A stretch of 64,000 bases of DNA from Artemia franciscana (Eukaryota; Arthropoda; Branchiopoda; Anostraca; Artemiidae). A program made the position numbers and the translations under genes. Location of the stretch: contig NC_088865.1 of the NCBI RefSeq assembly GCF_032884065.1, forward strand, positions 46,857,583 to 46,921,582. The letters run 5' to 3'. Position 1 is the first letter of the stretch; the number at the start of each line of letters is the position of its first letter. The notes under the pieces are model-generated. The model was not told where the DNA came from. It saw only the letters and a program-made list of their open reading frames with translations, and searched no databases. Positions 11,656 to 23,437 of this stretch are shown in pieces.

Positions 11656-12392
11656 AATTATTCACTGAGGTTTATTTTTGACACCTCAGCCGTGCCTGAA
11701 AACTCTGGGGGCTGCAAAGCAATGCCGCCAGTTGCAAGGATTTTTTTTTTCTTGAAAATGTCGACCATCGGTGTATTTCTAGTCAAGAAACGGACGTGGC
11801 TGTGTCGTGTAGGCCTTGGGTTTTTGATTTGTTTGATTGCTGTATGTTATTAGCCTTTCATATATGGTAAATAACGTTCAAGTACATTCTTTATCCTCAT
11901 ACTACTTTCCATATGCTTCCTGCATAGATTTTTAAGCTGGACCAAAAAATTCTAAGATAATTATTTTACCAAAATGTTTTACCATGGCAAATTTTATATT
12001 TAATTTAAAAGGAATTAAGTTTAAAAAACAACTATAAATGATCGAAAAAGCAATTTAAAAATATTATTTCATATTCTCTTGCAACCAATTCTTGGTATTT
12101 AAAGCGTTACTCTTGGGTCTTTAAAACAGACAAAAAGTTTAAAAAAAAATATTATTTCCAGAAAAATTGTACCATTGCAAAATCTTACTATGCTTTGAGT
12201 TAGTGTAAAAATCTCTAAGACAACAATCAAGTTTACTCCTTGGTTTAACTAACGTGAACTTGTTATCTCTAAAGCCAAAATTTTGCATTGTCTTTCCACC
12301 TTTTGTTTTTCCAATGACAACTACTGATGACAAGAGTGTGATAATACCATATGAAAAAAATATACGTACAGATAACTATCAATTTCTTTCAG

Positions 12393-12470
12393 GGAGGATG
12401 ATTCTCAAAAGATAACCATTGAAATGGAAGCTGATCACTCAGACCTTGACCCAGAAAACCCAGAAGCAAG
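12393..12470 (+). CDS. exon 3 of five-exon host gene
   Basis: A short exon of 78 bp. The acceptor TTTCTTTCAG precedes it and the donor AG|GTAATA follows. It completes an Ala codon from exon 2 and encodes a strongly acidic piece of 25 codons (EDDSQKITIEMEADHSDLDP and so on), again leaving phase 2. It lies about 90 bp left of the start of the hAT element that fills much of intron 3. Confidence 0.6.
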
Positions 12471-12704
12471 GTAATATAATATAAAACCAAACACACTTTT
12501 AAAATAATTTTATGCTTTACTCTAATGCACACTCTAATGCAGCACTTCGTTCTTTACTCTAACAGTTTCCAAACTGTATGTTTCTACGCCTCCTTTAAAA
12601 ATATCTAATTATTTCGTGCCCTCCCCCCTGAAGTTTTCATAAAACACAAATATTTTCACTCTTATAAAATTTATTCATACAAACTAGAGGCAAATAATAT
12701 TTTA

Positions 12705-14440
12705 TTATTGTTTGTAATGAGATGGATGTCATTGTCTATTAGCAAAGTTTATAAAATCTTTGGTGTTTTTGACGATATAGCTACTCGTAGCTTTTTTCTA
12801 GAACTAAGTGGGTTCAATATTTGCATTTCATTGCAGCCCAGTCAGAAAATCCCATTTTGCATAAATATGATGTTGCGAGTGGCAGCAGTACTTTCAAGGC
12901 TTTGTTTGACAAAGTGTTGTATTCTGTGTGAAGATTCAACCGGAATAAAACCAGAGATACAGTCTAAAAGTTATGTTTTAATGTAGTATCACAGAATAAT
13001 ACAATCAAATCTTCTTTTTCAATACTTGTCAATCAAAATTCATTTTCTTCTTAGTCAATAAATGGATTCTGTATCAACTCAAATTTTGTAAAACCAACAT
13101 CTCCGAAAATTGAATCACCGAATTCAAAAATTGATGCTTCAAACCATTCAAGTCTTTCACAGAGATTTTGTTTGTTTCTATGTTATCTTGGGCGGATAAA
13201 TTTAAACGCGGAAATTTGTCAATCTTATTTATTTTATTTTTTTGCAGAGTCGATTTTCATGACTCCACAAATTTAATAAATTCTTTTACTTTGTCTTTTT
13301 GTATTAGCAAATGCATTTGCGGTCCTTACAATGATTTATTAAGAACACTCAATTTTTCAAAAATGTCAACCAAATATATAAATTTAACAACAAAATTATC
13401 ATCCCTAAGCATATTGCCGTCTTCATTATTATCTCCCTCGAGAAACAATGTAATTACTTCTTTGAGTCAAGTACACTTTGAATCACTTTTGGACAAGATA
13501 GCCAGCGCACTTCACAATAGTACAGAAGAGAAGTGTAATTAGCTGGCAATGCGAGCTATGCGATATAAGAATAAGTCAAGCGAGCCTCGCATATCTTCAC
13601 ACAGTTTTGCAAACAACCGTGTTTTTAATGGACTGTTTTTAATGTAATTTCTAATTTTCGTCACATTTGCAAAACATTGTGAAGGTGCTCGCTTATAGTT
13701 TTCGAAGCGAGAGTTCCTGTGTGTATCATGCAGTTCGTTCAGAGAACCTCGGTTGCTCTCATTTTAAATAGTGTTTGAAGATCAGTCTTGTGTCCCGCCA
13801 TTGATTGGGCATCATCAGTACAGAGCCCAATGCAATTATTCCACATTGTGTCGTTCTCATTGAAAAATCTCTCAGTTAGCTGGAAAATTTCATTGGATGA
13901 TGCTGCGTCAGGAATTGGTTTTCAAAATAAAATATCTTTAATTATACTAGTATCGCCAACATATCAATCATATGCAATGTAATTTTTGTCTTTAGCTTAA
14001 TCAGTAGCTTCATCTACTTCTATGGAGAATATTGAAGAACGCAACTGAGAAACTAATTGGTCAAAAAGATTTTCAGACGCATCATCAATTCTTCTGCCAA
14101 TTGTATAAACAGCGAGCGGTATTGTTTTGAACATATGAATAGCTGCTGGAAAAACGAAGGTTTCCGCTAATGTGTGGGGCATTTTACATTAAGTGATTCT
14201 GTACAACACTAGGCATGATGCAAGCAAAGCATTTGATGGCACAGGAACAGGTTTTTTTTTAATTTTGCTTGTTTTTAGATATCTCATCCAATTTTCTTTA
14301 AAAAAAAACTCTTGAAGCTTACCAACATATTCAGAATGAATAGTGTCAAGGTGCCGTTTCAATTTACCGGGTCTCATACTATCAGCAGCAAAAACTTTGG
14401 AACACACCAAACACAAAGTTTTTTCACATTATCGTCAATA
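12705..14440 (-). pseudogene. hAT transposase (ZBED/SCAND3-like), broken
   Basis: Read leftward from 14440. A BED-type zinc finger half appears first (CxxC then GKLKRHLDTIHSEY with the H...H pair). Next come KMPHTLAETFVFPAA, NTIGRRIDD-like text and FSIEVDEATD (about 14000), the region of the RNase-H-like core. Then come LCTDDAQSMAGHK (about 13800), YYCEVRWLSCPKV (about 13500), LNKSLQGPQMHL-like text (about 13330) and a C-terminal hATC dimerisation stretch with LRVAISSKTPKI (about 12750). This order is that of domesticated or transposon ZBED5/SCAND3-type hAT proteins. Many stops and frame changes show it is inactive. Its 5' side is cut by hairpin-tailed copy B at 14508. Confidence 0.8.
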
Positions 14441-14507
14441 ATATTAGTAATTCCTATAGCTAGGGTAGCTAGTATAAGTCGTATTTTCTTGCCTTGAGAA
14501 ATGTAAT

Positions 14508-15345
14508 CAAACAGTTCGTGGTAACGAACTATAGTAAGGAGCGATCCGGCTCAATAGTAACCAAAACTCTAAAAAATTGAATTTTGATATCAATAGCTAC
14601 ATCAAAAGAATCGCATTTTAATGCTGATTTTAAATATATAAGTTTCATCAAGTTTAGTCTTACCCATCAAAAGTTACGAGCCTGGGAAAATTTGCCTTAT
14701 TTAGGAAAATAGGGGGAAACACCCCCTAAAAGTCGTAGGATCTTAACGAAAATGACACCATCAGATTCAGCGTATCAGAGATCCCTACTGTAGAAGTTTC
14801 AAGCTCCTATCTACAAAAATGTGGAATTTTGCATTTTTTGCCAGAAGACAAATCACGGGTGCGTGTTTATTTGTTTGTTTGTTTTTTTTTTTGTTTTTTT
14901 TTCCCCAGGGGTCATCGTATCGACCAAGTGGTCCTAGAATGTCGCAAGAGGGCTCATTCTAACAGAAATGAAAAGTTCTAGTGCCCTTTTTAAGTGACCA
15001 AAAAAATTGGAGGGCATCTAGGCCCCCTCCCACGCTAATTTTTTTCCCAAAGTCAACCGATCAAAATTTTGAGATAGCCATTTTGTTCAGCATAGTCGAA
15101 AATCATAATAACTATGTATTTGGGGGTGACTTACTCCCCCACAGTTCCTGGGGGAGGGGCTGCAAGTTACAAACTTCAACCAGTTTTTACATATAATAAT
15201 GGTTATTGGGAAGTGTACAGATGTTTTCAGGGGGATTTTTTGGTTTTGGGGGTAGGGTTGAGGGAGGGGCTATGTGGGAGGATCTTTCCTTGGAGAAATA
15301 TGCCATGGGGGAAAAAATTCAATGAAAAGGGCGCAGGACAAATCT
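14508..15345 (+). mobile_element. hairpin-tailed repeat, copy B (tail missing)
   Basis: Close to copy A from its head palindrome (14511-14532) through the poly-T tract, the GTGACCAAAAAAATTGGAGG block and the GGTTATTGGGAAGTGTACAG block, then stops at about 15345. The distal half and the terminal hairpin are absent. Confidence 0.8.
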
Positions 15346-15672
15346 GGTCACGTTAGAAAAAACGTCAAATTCAGAGCTTAATATACAATGCTGGGTGTTC
15401 GGAGCCTCTCTATTATGGAGTATAATTTGAAAATAACACAACTATATGAGCGATAAAACATATATACCACAACCATAACTCAACTAACGAAAGAACTGCT
15501 AAGAGATAACACAACTATAAAGCGAAAACAGGTGAAAACTAACGGGAAAATAAACGAACTAAGAGGTGGAAGGGGCCCAGAGAAAAAATATAATCAATTT
15601 TCAATTTTGTGCCTAACTTCCGCAAAGGAGTAATAATGTCAGAAGCCCCAAAATACCGAATTATTTTCTTTT

Positions 15673-16774
15673 CAAACAGTTCGTGGTAAAGAACTCTAGT
15701 AAGGGGCGACCCGGCTCAATAGTAAACGGAACTCTAAAAAACGGAATTTTGATGCTAAAAGATACATCAAAAGAATCGAATTTTCACGCTGATTCTAAAT
15801 ATATAAGTTCCAATTAATTTAGTCTTTGTCATCAAAAGTTACGAGCCTGAGAAAATTTGCCATATTTTGGAAAAAAGGGGGAAACATCCCCTAAAAGTCA
15901 TAGAATCTTAACGAAAATCACACTATCGCATTCTGCATATCAGAGAACTCTATAGCAAAAATTTCAAGCTCCTATCTAAAAAAATGTGGAATTTCATATT
16001 TTTTGCCAGAAGACAAATCACGGGTGCGTGTTTATTTGTTTGTTTGTTGTTGTTTTTTTCTTTTCCCCAGGGGTCATCGTATCGACCAGGTGGTCTTAGA
16101 GTGTCGCAAGAGGGCTCATTCTTACGGAAATGAAAAGTTCTAGTGCCCTTTTAAATGATAAAAAAATTGGAGGGCAAATAGGCCCCCTCCCACGCTAATT
16201 TTTTTCCAAAAGTCAACAGATTAAATTTTAAGATAGCCATTTTGTTCCGCATAGTCGAAAACCATAATAAGTATGTCTTTGGGAATGACTTACTCCCCCA
16301 CAATTCCTGGGGGAGGGGCTGCAAGTTACAAACTTTGACCAGTGTTTACATATAGTAATGGTTATTGGGAAGTGTACAGACGTTTTAGCCAAAAAAAATT
16401 AATATACTAATTTCATTTCAATAATTTATGTGCGGAGAGCCAAAATCAAACATGCATTAATTCAAAAACGTTCAGAAATTAAATAAAAAAAACTAGTTTT
16501 TTTAACTGAAAGTAAGGAGCGACATTAAAACTTAAAACGAACAGAAATTACTCCGTATATGAAATGGGTTGTCCCCCCCTCAGTCCCTCGCTCTTTACGC
16601 TAAAGTTTGACTCTTTGCCACAATTCTACTTTTTAAAACAATTAAAAATTTAGCGTAAAGAGCGTGGGACTGCGGAGGGGACAACCCATTTCATATACGG
16701 AGTAATTTCTGTTCGTTTTAAGTTTTAATGTCGCTCCTTACTTTCAGTTAAAAAAACTAGTTTTTTTTATTTAA
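15673..16774 (+). mobile_element. hairpin-tailed repeat, copy C (internally deleted)
   Basis: Head palindrome at 15676-15697 (slightly mutated). Shared body to about 16385, then a jump of about 650 bp relative to copy A straight into the tail (AGCCAAAAAAAATTAATA). The tail hairpin is complete at about 16478-16774; its loop (16609-16648) has the same orientation as in copy A (type 1). Confidence 0.8.
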
Positions 16775-17705
16775 TGAAAGAAAGGGGTGATATCGAACTC
16801 CTAGATACCATTTTTGGGAGATGTCCAATAGTTAATAAGTGACTTTGACTTTATTGAATATAAACACACAAATAAAACACAACTCCAGGGACTGGTCAAT
16901 GATCCCTAGGGCCTAAATGTAGCCCCTGGAGAATGTGGATTATTCATATAAACATCACTGATTATTGACAGAAAAACGAAGTGTTAAACTTTGAAACGGA
17001 AAGAAGACTGAAAAAGGCACTGTGCACTACAGAAAAAAAGAAAGAACCCTCCTAAGCATTATTTATTAGTATTGGTAGAAAGAAGAATTTTTTTATAATT
17101 GTATCAAAATGATGGAACTGAAACAGAATATTTTACTCCCAGCGGAATACTCTTCAATAATATCACTCAAACGTATTCTAAGGTCAGAATTTCTAAGATC
17201 ATCAAAGGTTAGTGCCATTTGGATATGGACAGGGTGGATGTATATAGTTGTCAAGAGCCACTAATCTCCTTTTACATATCAAAGTCCCGAATTTCCGTCA
17301 TAGGAGTATATTTATTATTTATATAGTTGCCATAAATTATTGTATAGGTTTTATTACCTTTCAAAGTATAGTTGAAAGATCACTGTAAATAATTTTTTCC
17401 AGACACCACAAACCCAATGAACGGCTATATGTGCAGTTAGAGTTAAACTAAATTGCCTTATCTTAATTTCTGTCTGACTGCAAGATCCTTCTTCTTGATT
17501 GAATTTTTCGAACTAATAAAATTCACCCTGTCTGCTTGGCTACTTTCGTTGTGATTCTATAACATAAGTGAAGTTTCATTATATTTTTTTTAACTTTTTT
17601 CAATCTGAGCTTGTAATAAGGATGCGATATCCTGCATCTAGATTTTAGAAGCCGGAAGGGGATGCTCACAAAAAAGGTTTCAGAATATTGTCTGTATATA
17701 TTATC

Positions 17706-18154
17706 CATTATCATTATTTGGGCGGTAAACTTTATTTTGAAGGGATACAACTTATATCCCTTAGGATATAAGGGACACACCAGAACAATTGTCACTCTGA
17801 TACGTATACCCAGATGGTATCAAGTTGGCAAACCCTCCCATTTTTCTGATACTGATAGGACGTCAAGACCATCAGATAACAACAAACAAGTGTGTTTTGT
17901 TACCATCGGCTTGCAAAGAAGGCATTTTTGTTTATCTGAATTTGACAGTAGCATAAAGCATTTGTGACGAAAGGGCTAAATATCTCTAATTTGGGACTAT
18001 CCACCACAAACCCAACCCAAACCCAATGAACACTTATCATTATTTGGGTGGTAAAGTTTATTTTGAAGGGATACGAACTTATATCCCTTAGGATATAAGG
18101 GACACACCAGAACAATTGTCACTCTGATACGTATACCCAGATGGTATCAAGTTA
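17706..18154. repeat. direct duplication of a 118-bp unit with inner hairpin
   Basis: Units at 17706-17826 and 18037-18155 are about 95% alike, 331 bp apart. Each contains the inverted pair TCCCTTA-GGATA-TAAGGGA and ends at ATGGTATCAAGTT. Nearby CCACAAACCCA words at 17405 and 18003 suggest that the duplication is larger and older on its left side. Probably part of the internal hAT sequence. Confidence 0.75.
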
Positions 18155-18947
18155 TCATAGATGGTACCAAAAAGCATAAAATTAGTAATCTAACCGTGTG
18201 TCTCATTTTGCTCTAGAATGTCTCCTTCTGAAAACCTACTATTCTGGACCTTTAAGGCCTAGTGCACCTCTTTCTTCTTTGTGTTGTGTCTGCTGGACTT
18301 GCTTTCAAAAAAAATATATTGCCTAACATTCAAAGAGAGCTGCTCTTCTGGAAGAAACCCCAAGGTAAAAAGAGTAGGCTAGGCTATTACCAGTTAACCT
18401 AGTTATAGTCCCAACCCCCAGTTATTGCGTATTTCCTTTACGGTTATCCGACCGCTTGTAGAATATGCTTGTCCCTTGTTTAATTATGACCTGACTTCAG
18501 ATCGGAAGGACCACGTGGAAGGAATTCATTACCGAGCTCTCATGGTAGTTTCTGACTTCCCCAAAGTCCCTCATTACTCCCCTTAAATGTGTGTCATTAC
18601 TCCCCTTAAATTTTTGCTCTGAAATGTGGGTGCTTCTTAAGGTTGAGGAAGATAATGCTAGATGTTTTACAGAGGAATTCAGTTGTGATAATAAAAGTGT
18701 GACGCACGCCATTTTTGTAACTTTTTATTTTGAAGGGATGATGATGAGGATACGGGGCGGGTTTCTAAGTTGTGAAATGTTTAGTTGCACTACGCAAGCA
18801 CGATGTTTTTTTTCTCCTCTCATTTTTTTGCGTATATTTGAACCAGCAATTATTTGAAAATTGTTCACTGGAACTAATTTTTGCGGCTCCCCTTAGACTA
18901 GTCCGTGCCTCCCTAGGGAGGCGCACCTCCCAGTTTAGAAAACATTG

Positions 18948-19440
18948 CTCTAATATATAAACTATTCAGGTATAAATGGGCAGAGTTAATAATTGGTCGA
19001 TTTTGATAATTTGTCACTTAGCCAGAACATCTTTATTACCAGTTTTTTTCTTTGTTTTTGACCTTAGAAGGTTAAAGAAACCAGATCCAAAATTTTTACT
19101 CCAAATAGAACTCTCTTTTTGAAGAAAACTTTCAAACGGGACTAAAGATTGGAAAACGCCTAATTAACTATTTTCTAAAATTGGTACAAATAGATTGAAC
19201 TCTTCAGAAAAATCCCAGAAAATAATGGAAATATTTTTGCCTAGAACTTTGCCTAGAACCTAGAACCAGACCTTGCCTGTGTATTTATCCTTTCTTTTAT
19301 GGATCTCCAGCCAGTCTTGGCTCAGAACTTATTTAGAAAGTAATTTCTAAGACAAAGTTTCAAATCTTTCATTCAACTGTATGCTTACATACAGTTAGTA
19401 CTAGACTATTCATCTGACAAGACAAAACTGAAAGGGCAGA
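18948..19440. other. AT-rich intronic DNA, no feature seen
   Basis: Nothing recognised between the hAT right end and the LINE fragment. Confidence 0.4.
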
Positions 19441-19444
19441 TTTT

Positions 19445-20030
19445 ATTTATTTATTTTTATTTACCTATTTTGCTAATAATTACAAAATATGTTGTACATA
19501 CACATAACCACCCGGAGAAGGCTCAAAAGCCTGAGGATGGACGGCTGCAATCCTCCAATTCTAAAATTTTATTAAAAAAGGGACAAAAAAACTCTCTCAT
19601 CTAACATTTAATACAAAAAAACTAACAAAAGGAAAAACAAATAACTACCCTCTCCCAATTAATGTTTCTTAAACTTTACTTTAAATGACCCAATGTATTC
19701 AGCGTTCCAAATGCCAGGTGGGATATCATTCCAAATAGGCAGGGCTAGATACCTAATCCTGAAACCTGGTTATATGGTGTCTCGATATAAAACAGCAAAA
19801 TTATCCGCAGACCTAGTCGCATACAAGTGGAGCAAATGATTAACGCGAAAAAAAAAAAAAAACAGTAAAAACCGTAGGACATATATCATTCCAACATCGA
19901 TAAGCAAAAACGGCAGCTTGATAATCGCGAATCTGACCATATTAAGCACTCTTAATGTTTAAAAATACTACACGGTATCCTTCACATTTTCTTCATAATT
20001 ACCAAGAAGATGTCCTGTTGTCAAGCATTA
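19445..20030 (-). mobile_element. CR1/L2-type LINE 3' end (C-terminus of ORF2 and 3' UTR)
   Basis: On - the segment reads AYRCWNDI..., RIRYLALPIWNDIPPGIWNA then SFKVKFKKH, the usual closing block of CR1/L2-like ORF2 proteins (a 'WN.IP...FK..LK' pattern). The 3' UTR runs to a T/A-rich end at about 19445. A poly-A run on + at 19849-19863 interrupts the frame. Stops are present. It likely belongs with the endonuclease piece just upstream on - (20180-20760), with the RT deleted. Confidence 0.6.
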
Positions 20031-20033
20031 GGT

Positions 20034-20092
20034 AACAAACTATAATTAAGGAGCGACCAGGCTCATTAGTAACCAAAACTCTAAAAAGCGGA
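20034..20092 (+). repeat. head fragment of the hairpin-tailed family
   Basis: AAGGAGCGACCAGGCTCATT followed by AGTAACCAAAACTCTAAAAA matches bases just inside the head of copy A. About 60 bp survive, wedged between the two pieces of a CR1-like LINE. Confidence 0.6.
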
Positions 20093-20179
20093 ATCCATCG
20101 CGTTCACTTTAATTTGAGTTATTTTGAATTCTTACAGTTTTTTGGCACCCTCAATATTTAAATAATCCATTTTACAATT

Positions 20180-20760
20180 GATTCTTTTTTTTTAATCTGA
20201 TGCTTCAAGAATTTCCGTAGTTATCCAGGGCTTCCTGGGCTCATCCTTATATGGTTTCAAACATTTCACTGGGTAAGTTTTATCATATATTGGCTGTACG
20301 ATCCCCATCATGCGATCAAATGAACCAGAAGTCATCTTTCATATATAAAATTTCACTAAAATTGATGCTGCTTAACTGTTCATCAAATCTCTGTAAATTC
20401 TCTTTTTTTTAACGACAGAGTTTTCCCTTTATTTAATCGACTTCTTTTTATTCGGCCACACGGTACCGTTTTGACAACTGGTAAATGGTCCGAACAAGGG
20501 TATAGAACCATATCAAGATAATTACGGTCCAGATACTTAGAACCAACAAAAATACTATCTATAAGAGTGGCTGAATGACTCGTGCCACGTGTTGGAATAT
20601 TCACAAATTAAAATAATCCGTCCTTTGTACGTGACTTTTAAGGATAAGCTCTGTAACCATTTCACAACATCAAGGAGAATTTGCCCTTCACCCAACTTTG
20701 TCATTATTTTACAGCATATCAAGCCGTAATTAAGAAGCTCCAACCTAGAGGAAGTATTAA
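20180..20760 (-). mobile_element. CR1/jockey-type LINE endonuclease remnant
   Basis: On - the frame reads FNIPTRGTSHSATLIDSIFV-like text and SDHLPVV, the typical 'TR...S.TLID...SDH.P' end of an apurinic-type endonuclease with its catalytic SDH (about 20490). It is followed by DEPRKPWITTEILEAS (about 20220), the conserved 'PWIT..I' linker before the RT. Frames are broken. Confidence 0.65.
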
Positions 20761-21927
20761 ATGATAAAACTGCCGTCCCTGAATAGTTTAAAATGTCACA
20801 AAAAGGTACAACGTATAATATTTGTTTATCTGGAAGTTGTGATAACTTGGTCTCAAATAGACTTTCATATTTAGCCTAGTTGTTTTGATAAATCGATCCG
20901 ACTTTCATAGGAGTCCCCAGCAGAAGGTTTCTATATGCTTTCATATGTAGCAGAGATTCCTTCCATTACTACCAAATCTAAATGATAAAGATACTAAATT
21001 TTATGTTAAAACTTTAAGAAGAACGGTGTATGGGTGCCCTGATGTTTAAAATTATCTGCACATTGGAAATGATTTAAAACACGATAAATTATGATTGTTT
21101 ATAAATTATTTCTCAGAACTTACTTTGATTTCTTTCTTAAGAAAAATAAAAGTATAATTATTCACAGAAGCACAAAAATATCCTTAAGAAAAAAACAAAA
21201 CAAAAAACAATGAGATATTCAAAAGAATCAAAGTGGGGATTAACTCGGAATATTTATAGTTATTTTTAGCATTCTTTTTTATTATATTTCATTTATCTAA
21301 ACTGGTTACCTTTAAAAATAAACCAAAACTAAAAGAGACATAAAATTTACTTCAGTGCGACACAACCTCCATGCATAGTTTGTCCTCTAAAACTAGTTTA
21401 ACCTCCCTTTCCAGAAGGTTGATCCTGGTTGGTGATGCCTCATGCCTGTCCCACTTATGATCAGACGCCAATGTTTAAATCCTTACCCCCTCCTCTTTAC
21501 AATTTTGTGATTTGAAATCAAAGTTTCAAACATAGGTTAGATTAAAATAAGTGTTATGTTATTTTTATTTTACATTATTTCTAAAAATAAGTAATGAAAC
21601 ACAAGCTAATTTATCAGTATTATTAAGTTTAAAACATGCAAGCAAATTTGAAACAATAAAACGATTTTATGACTGATGAAATTGTTTAGCACCTTTTGTT
21701 GTTAAAGGCATGGGGGTGGGGCTTATCGTCAAGCTCATTCGAATCTAAATCTTCTGCTACGCATTGAACAGAGGCTTTACTACTTTCAAGAGGTCCCGAC
21801 AAATTTCTTCATATCTCGTAAAAGTTGATTTGGTTTGCAACAGTTGTACCTTCATAAGTGTCATTTAACCATTTTCTTCCAAAAAAAAGTGTGTAGAAAT
21901 AATAGTACTTTCTAATTGTTTTTATAG
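20761..21927. other. AT-rich intronic DNA, no feature seen
   Basis: No repeat or coding signal was recognised before the exon 4 acceptor at 21926-21927. Confidence 0.4.
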
Positions 21928-22153
21928 GTATATTGTCCCAAAAGGCTACAATGCAGAACTTTATGGCTTATCAGACTTTACTCGGAATCAATCTGTAATA
22001 TCAAGAAACTCTAAAAGCCCCACACGGGGTACTATAGACGTGCCATTCCTTGTTGGTCCAATTCGCCTAATTATGCTGTCACCTGATTCAGATGATGAGA
22101 TTTATGCAACACATGCCATCGCTGAAAGTATCCCCGCTAAAATGAGATTTAGG
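21928..22153 (+). CDS. exon 4 of five-exon host gene
   Basis: The acceptor TTTTTATAG precedes 21928 and the strong donor AGG|GTGAGT follows 22153. The exon completes an Arg codon and reads 75 further codons without a stop, ending in phase 0. It includes GYNAELYGLSDFTRNQ and FLVGPIRLIMLSPDSDDE. The 'YGLSDF' phrase recalls the 'GLSxF' strand of takeout/JHBP proteins, the second weak hint of a TULIP fold. A 21-bp minisatellite begins right after the donor. The intron to exon 3 is about 9.5 kb and is full of mobile elements. Confidence 0.65.
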
Positions 22154-22164
22154 GTGAGTAACAG

Positions 22165-22262
22165 GAATTACTTATTTCAGTTTCAAAATCACTTGTTTCA
22201 AAGCTACGATTACTTTTTTCAAAGCCACAATTACTTGCTTCAAAGCTACAATTAATATTTTC
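22165..22262. repeat. 21-bp minisatellite beside the exon 4 donor
   Basis: About four units of the type GCTACAATTACTTGCTTCAAA lie in tandem with point differences, 10 bp inside intron 4. Confidence 0.7.
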
Positions 22263-22468
22263 TAACCTAATATTATTTGTTTTGCAGCAGTTGCTTTAAA
22301 GGAGGCCCTAGATCGTCAATTTTTTGATCAAAAGCTTCCGTCAGTCGATTGACTCAAGCATGATTGACCTTCAAGGAACCTGTTTGATGCTTGAGTCAAG
22401 AGTTGATGGTAATTGATAGAAAACTTGAATGACTCAGAGGTTGATTGACCATTTAGGCCAGTTTTGTT

Positions 22469-23265
22469 CAAGCATATTAGATGAAAGTGTGACCAAAATG
22501 AACGAATTCTTAGAATTTTTGTGGGTTCAGGGCTCTAGAATAGGTTTGAAAATTAATGTTAAGAAGACTAAGTTACTAAGGCTAGGAATAAGTGAATATG
22601 AAAAGTTGACGTTGGGTAACGGAAAGATTGATCAGGTGGACAGCTTCACTTACCTTGGTAGTCTTAATAGTAAAGACGGTGGGAGCAGTGAAGATGTTAA
22701 GAGTAGAATAGCTAAGGCTCAGGGTTTTTTTCTCACAGTTAAAAAAAGTGTGGAAGAATAGGAAGATAAGTCTGCAAACCAAGATTAGAATATTGGAAGC
22801 TACAGTGATTACAGTGGTCAAATATAGTTCTAAAACATGGACGCTCCGAAAAACGGATGAAAATTTACTAGTTGTTTTATAGAGAAATCGCCTATGAATT
22901 GCACTGGGTACCTGGCTGCCTGACCGTATTTCAAGCAGTAGGTTGTGCAAAAAATGTGGTTCAATCCCGCTTTCTAGGGCTATAATGAAAGAAAGGTTGA
23001 GATGGCTAGGACACTTTCTGCGGATGAAGAATGACAGATTGCCTAAGATTGTTTTTTTTTGCCGACCGTCTGGCGCTACATGGAAAGCAGGTCGTCTTCG
23101 TCTGGGGTGGGAGGATGTCATAAATAAAGATTTAAAGGAAATAGGAAATTCCTGGGAGGGTGTAAAGAGAGAGGCCCTGAATAGATTAGGATGGAGAAGG
23201 AGCGTGTGTAGCTGTATTGGCCTTAGGCGGCTCGGTGCTGCAGCGAATTATTATTATTAGTAGTA
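22469..23265 (+). mobile_element. LINE family 1, copy b (3' part)
   Basis: 5'-truncated copy that starts within the RT after the active site (SILDESVTKMNEFLEFLW). It reads well through INVKKTKLLRLGIS, GKIDQVDSFTYLGSL and SSEDVKSRIAKAQGF. After a frameshift near 22740 it continues with TKIRILEATVITVVK-like text, LCKKCGSIPLSRAIMKERLR, WLGHFLRMKNDRLPK and GRLRLGWEDVINKD. It ends GLRRLGAAANYYY, where the run is a short TTA-repeat tail (23248-23259). This is the least decayed C-terminus of the family in the window. Confidence 0.8.
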
Positions 23266-23339
23266 GTAGCAGTAATGGGTCGTTCATATGCCAACAACCA
23301 TGGAGGACACATTACTTCCCCAAAACTCAGAAAGCAGAA

Positions 23340-23437
23340 ATACAAACTCAATTTTATTATTTTTTACTAGAGCTATACCGGGATCACCCGGAGGTATGGA
23401 GTGTTGAATATAAAGACTATAATAACCCAAATAAGAA
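23340..23437 (+). pseudogene. MADF-domain fragment
   Basis: One open stretch reads FYYFLLELYRDHPEVWSVEY then KDYNNPNKK. This fits the opening of a MADF (Myb/SANT-like, ADF-1) domain: 'LI.LYR.HPE.W...H.DY.N..KK'. MADF domains occur in insect transcription factors and beside PIF/Harbinger transposases. Only about 30 residues are preserved and the frame decays after KK, so this is a pseudogene or transposon scrap in intron 4. Confidence 0.6.

Larger units (their letters stand above)
12563..18947 (-). mobile_element. probable full span of a hAT element with later insertions
   Basis: Left end CAGTTTCCAAACTG then ACGCCTCC (12563-12600). Right end, read on -, CAATGTTTTCTAAACTGG then GCGCCTCCCTAGGGAGG (18947 back to 18900). 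Both match the CAGTGTTTCCCAAAC...GCGCCTCC type of hAT terminal repeats. Flanks share CTCTAA (12557-12562 and 18948-18953), a weak candidate for the 8-bp duplication. The transposase lies inside at its left, transcribed leftward, and copies B and C of the hairpin-tailed family (14508-16774) lie within. Without those, the element would be about 4 kb, a usual hAT size. The pairing of ends is inferred. Confidence 0.5.

Noticed and set aside
13168-13542. 124-codon + strand frame as a gene
   Set aside because: It is antisense to the hAT transposase remnant, whose - strand text is recognisable.
2863-15196. Recurrent 65-71 codon frame (MPFLSDQKNWRASRPPPTL...) in copies A, B, D and F as a conserved small protein
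   Set aside because: The frame is shared only because the DNA is shared. After NYVFG the copies continue in different frames owing to one-base indels, and other copies lack the start. It behaves as non-coding repeat.
22582-23121. 179-codon - strand frame as a gene
   Set aside because: Antisense shadow of LINE family 1 copy b.
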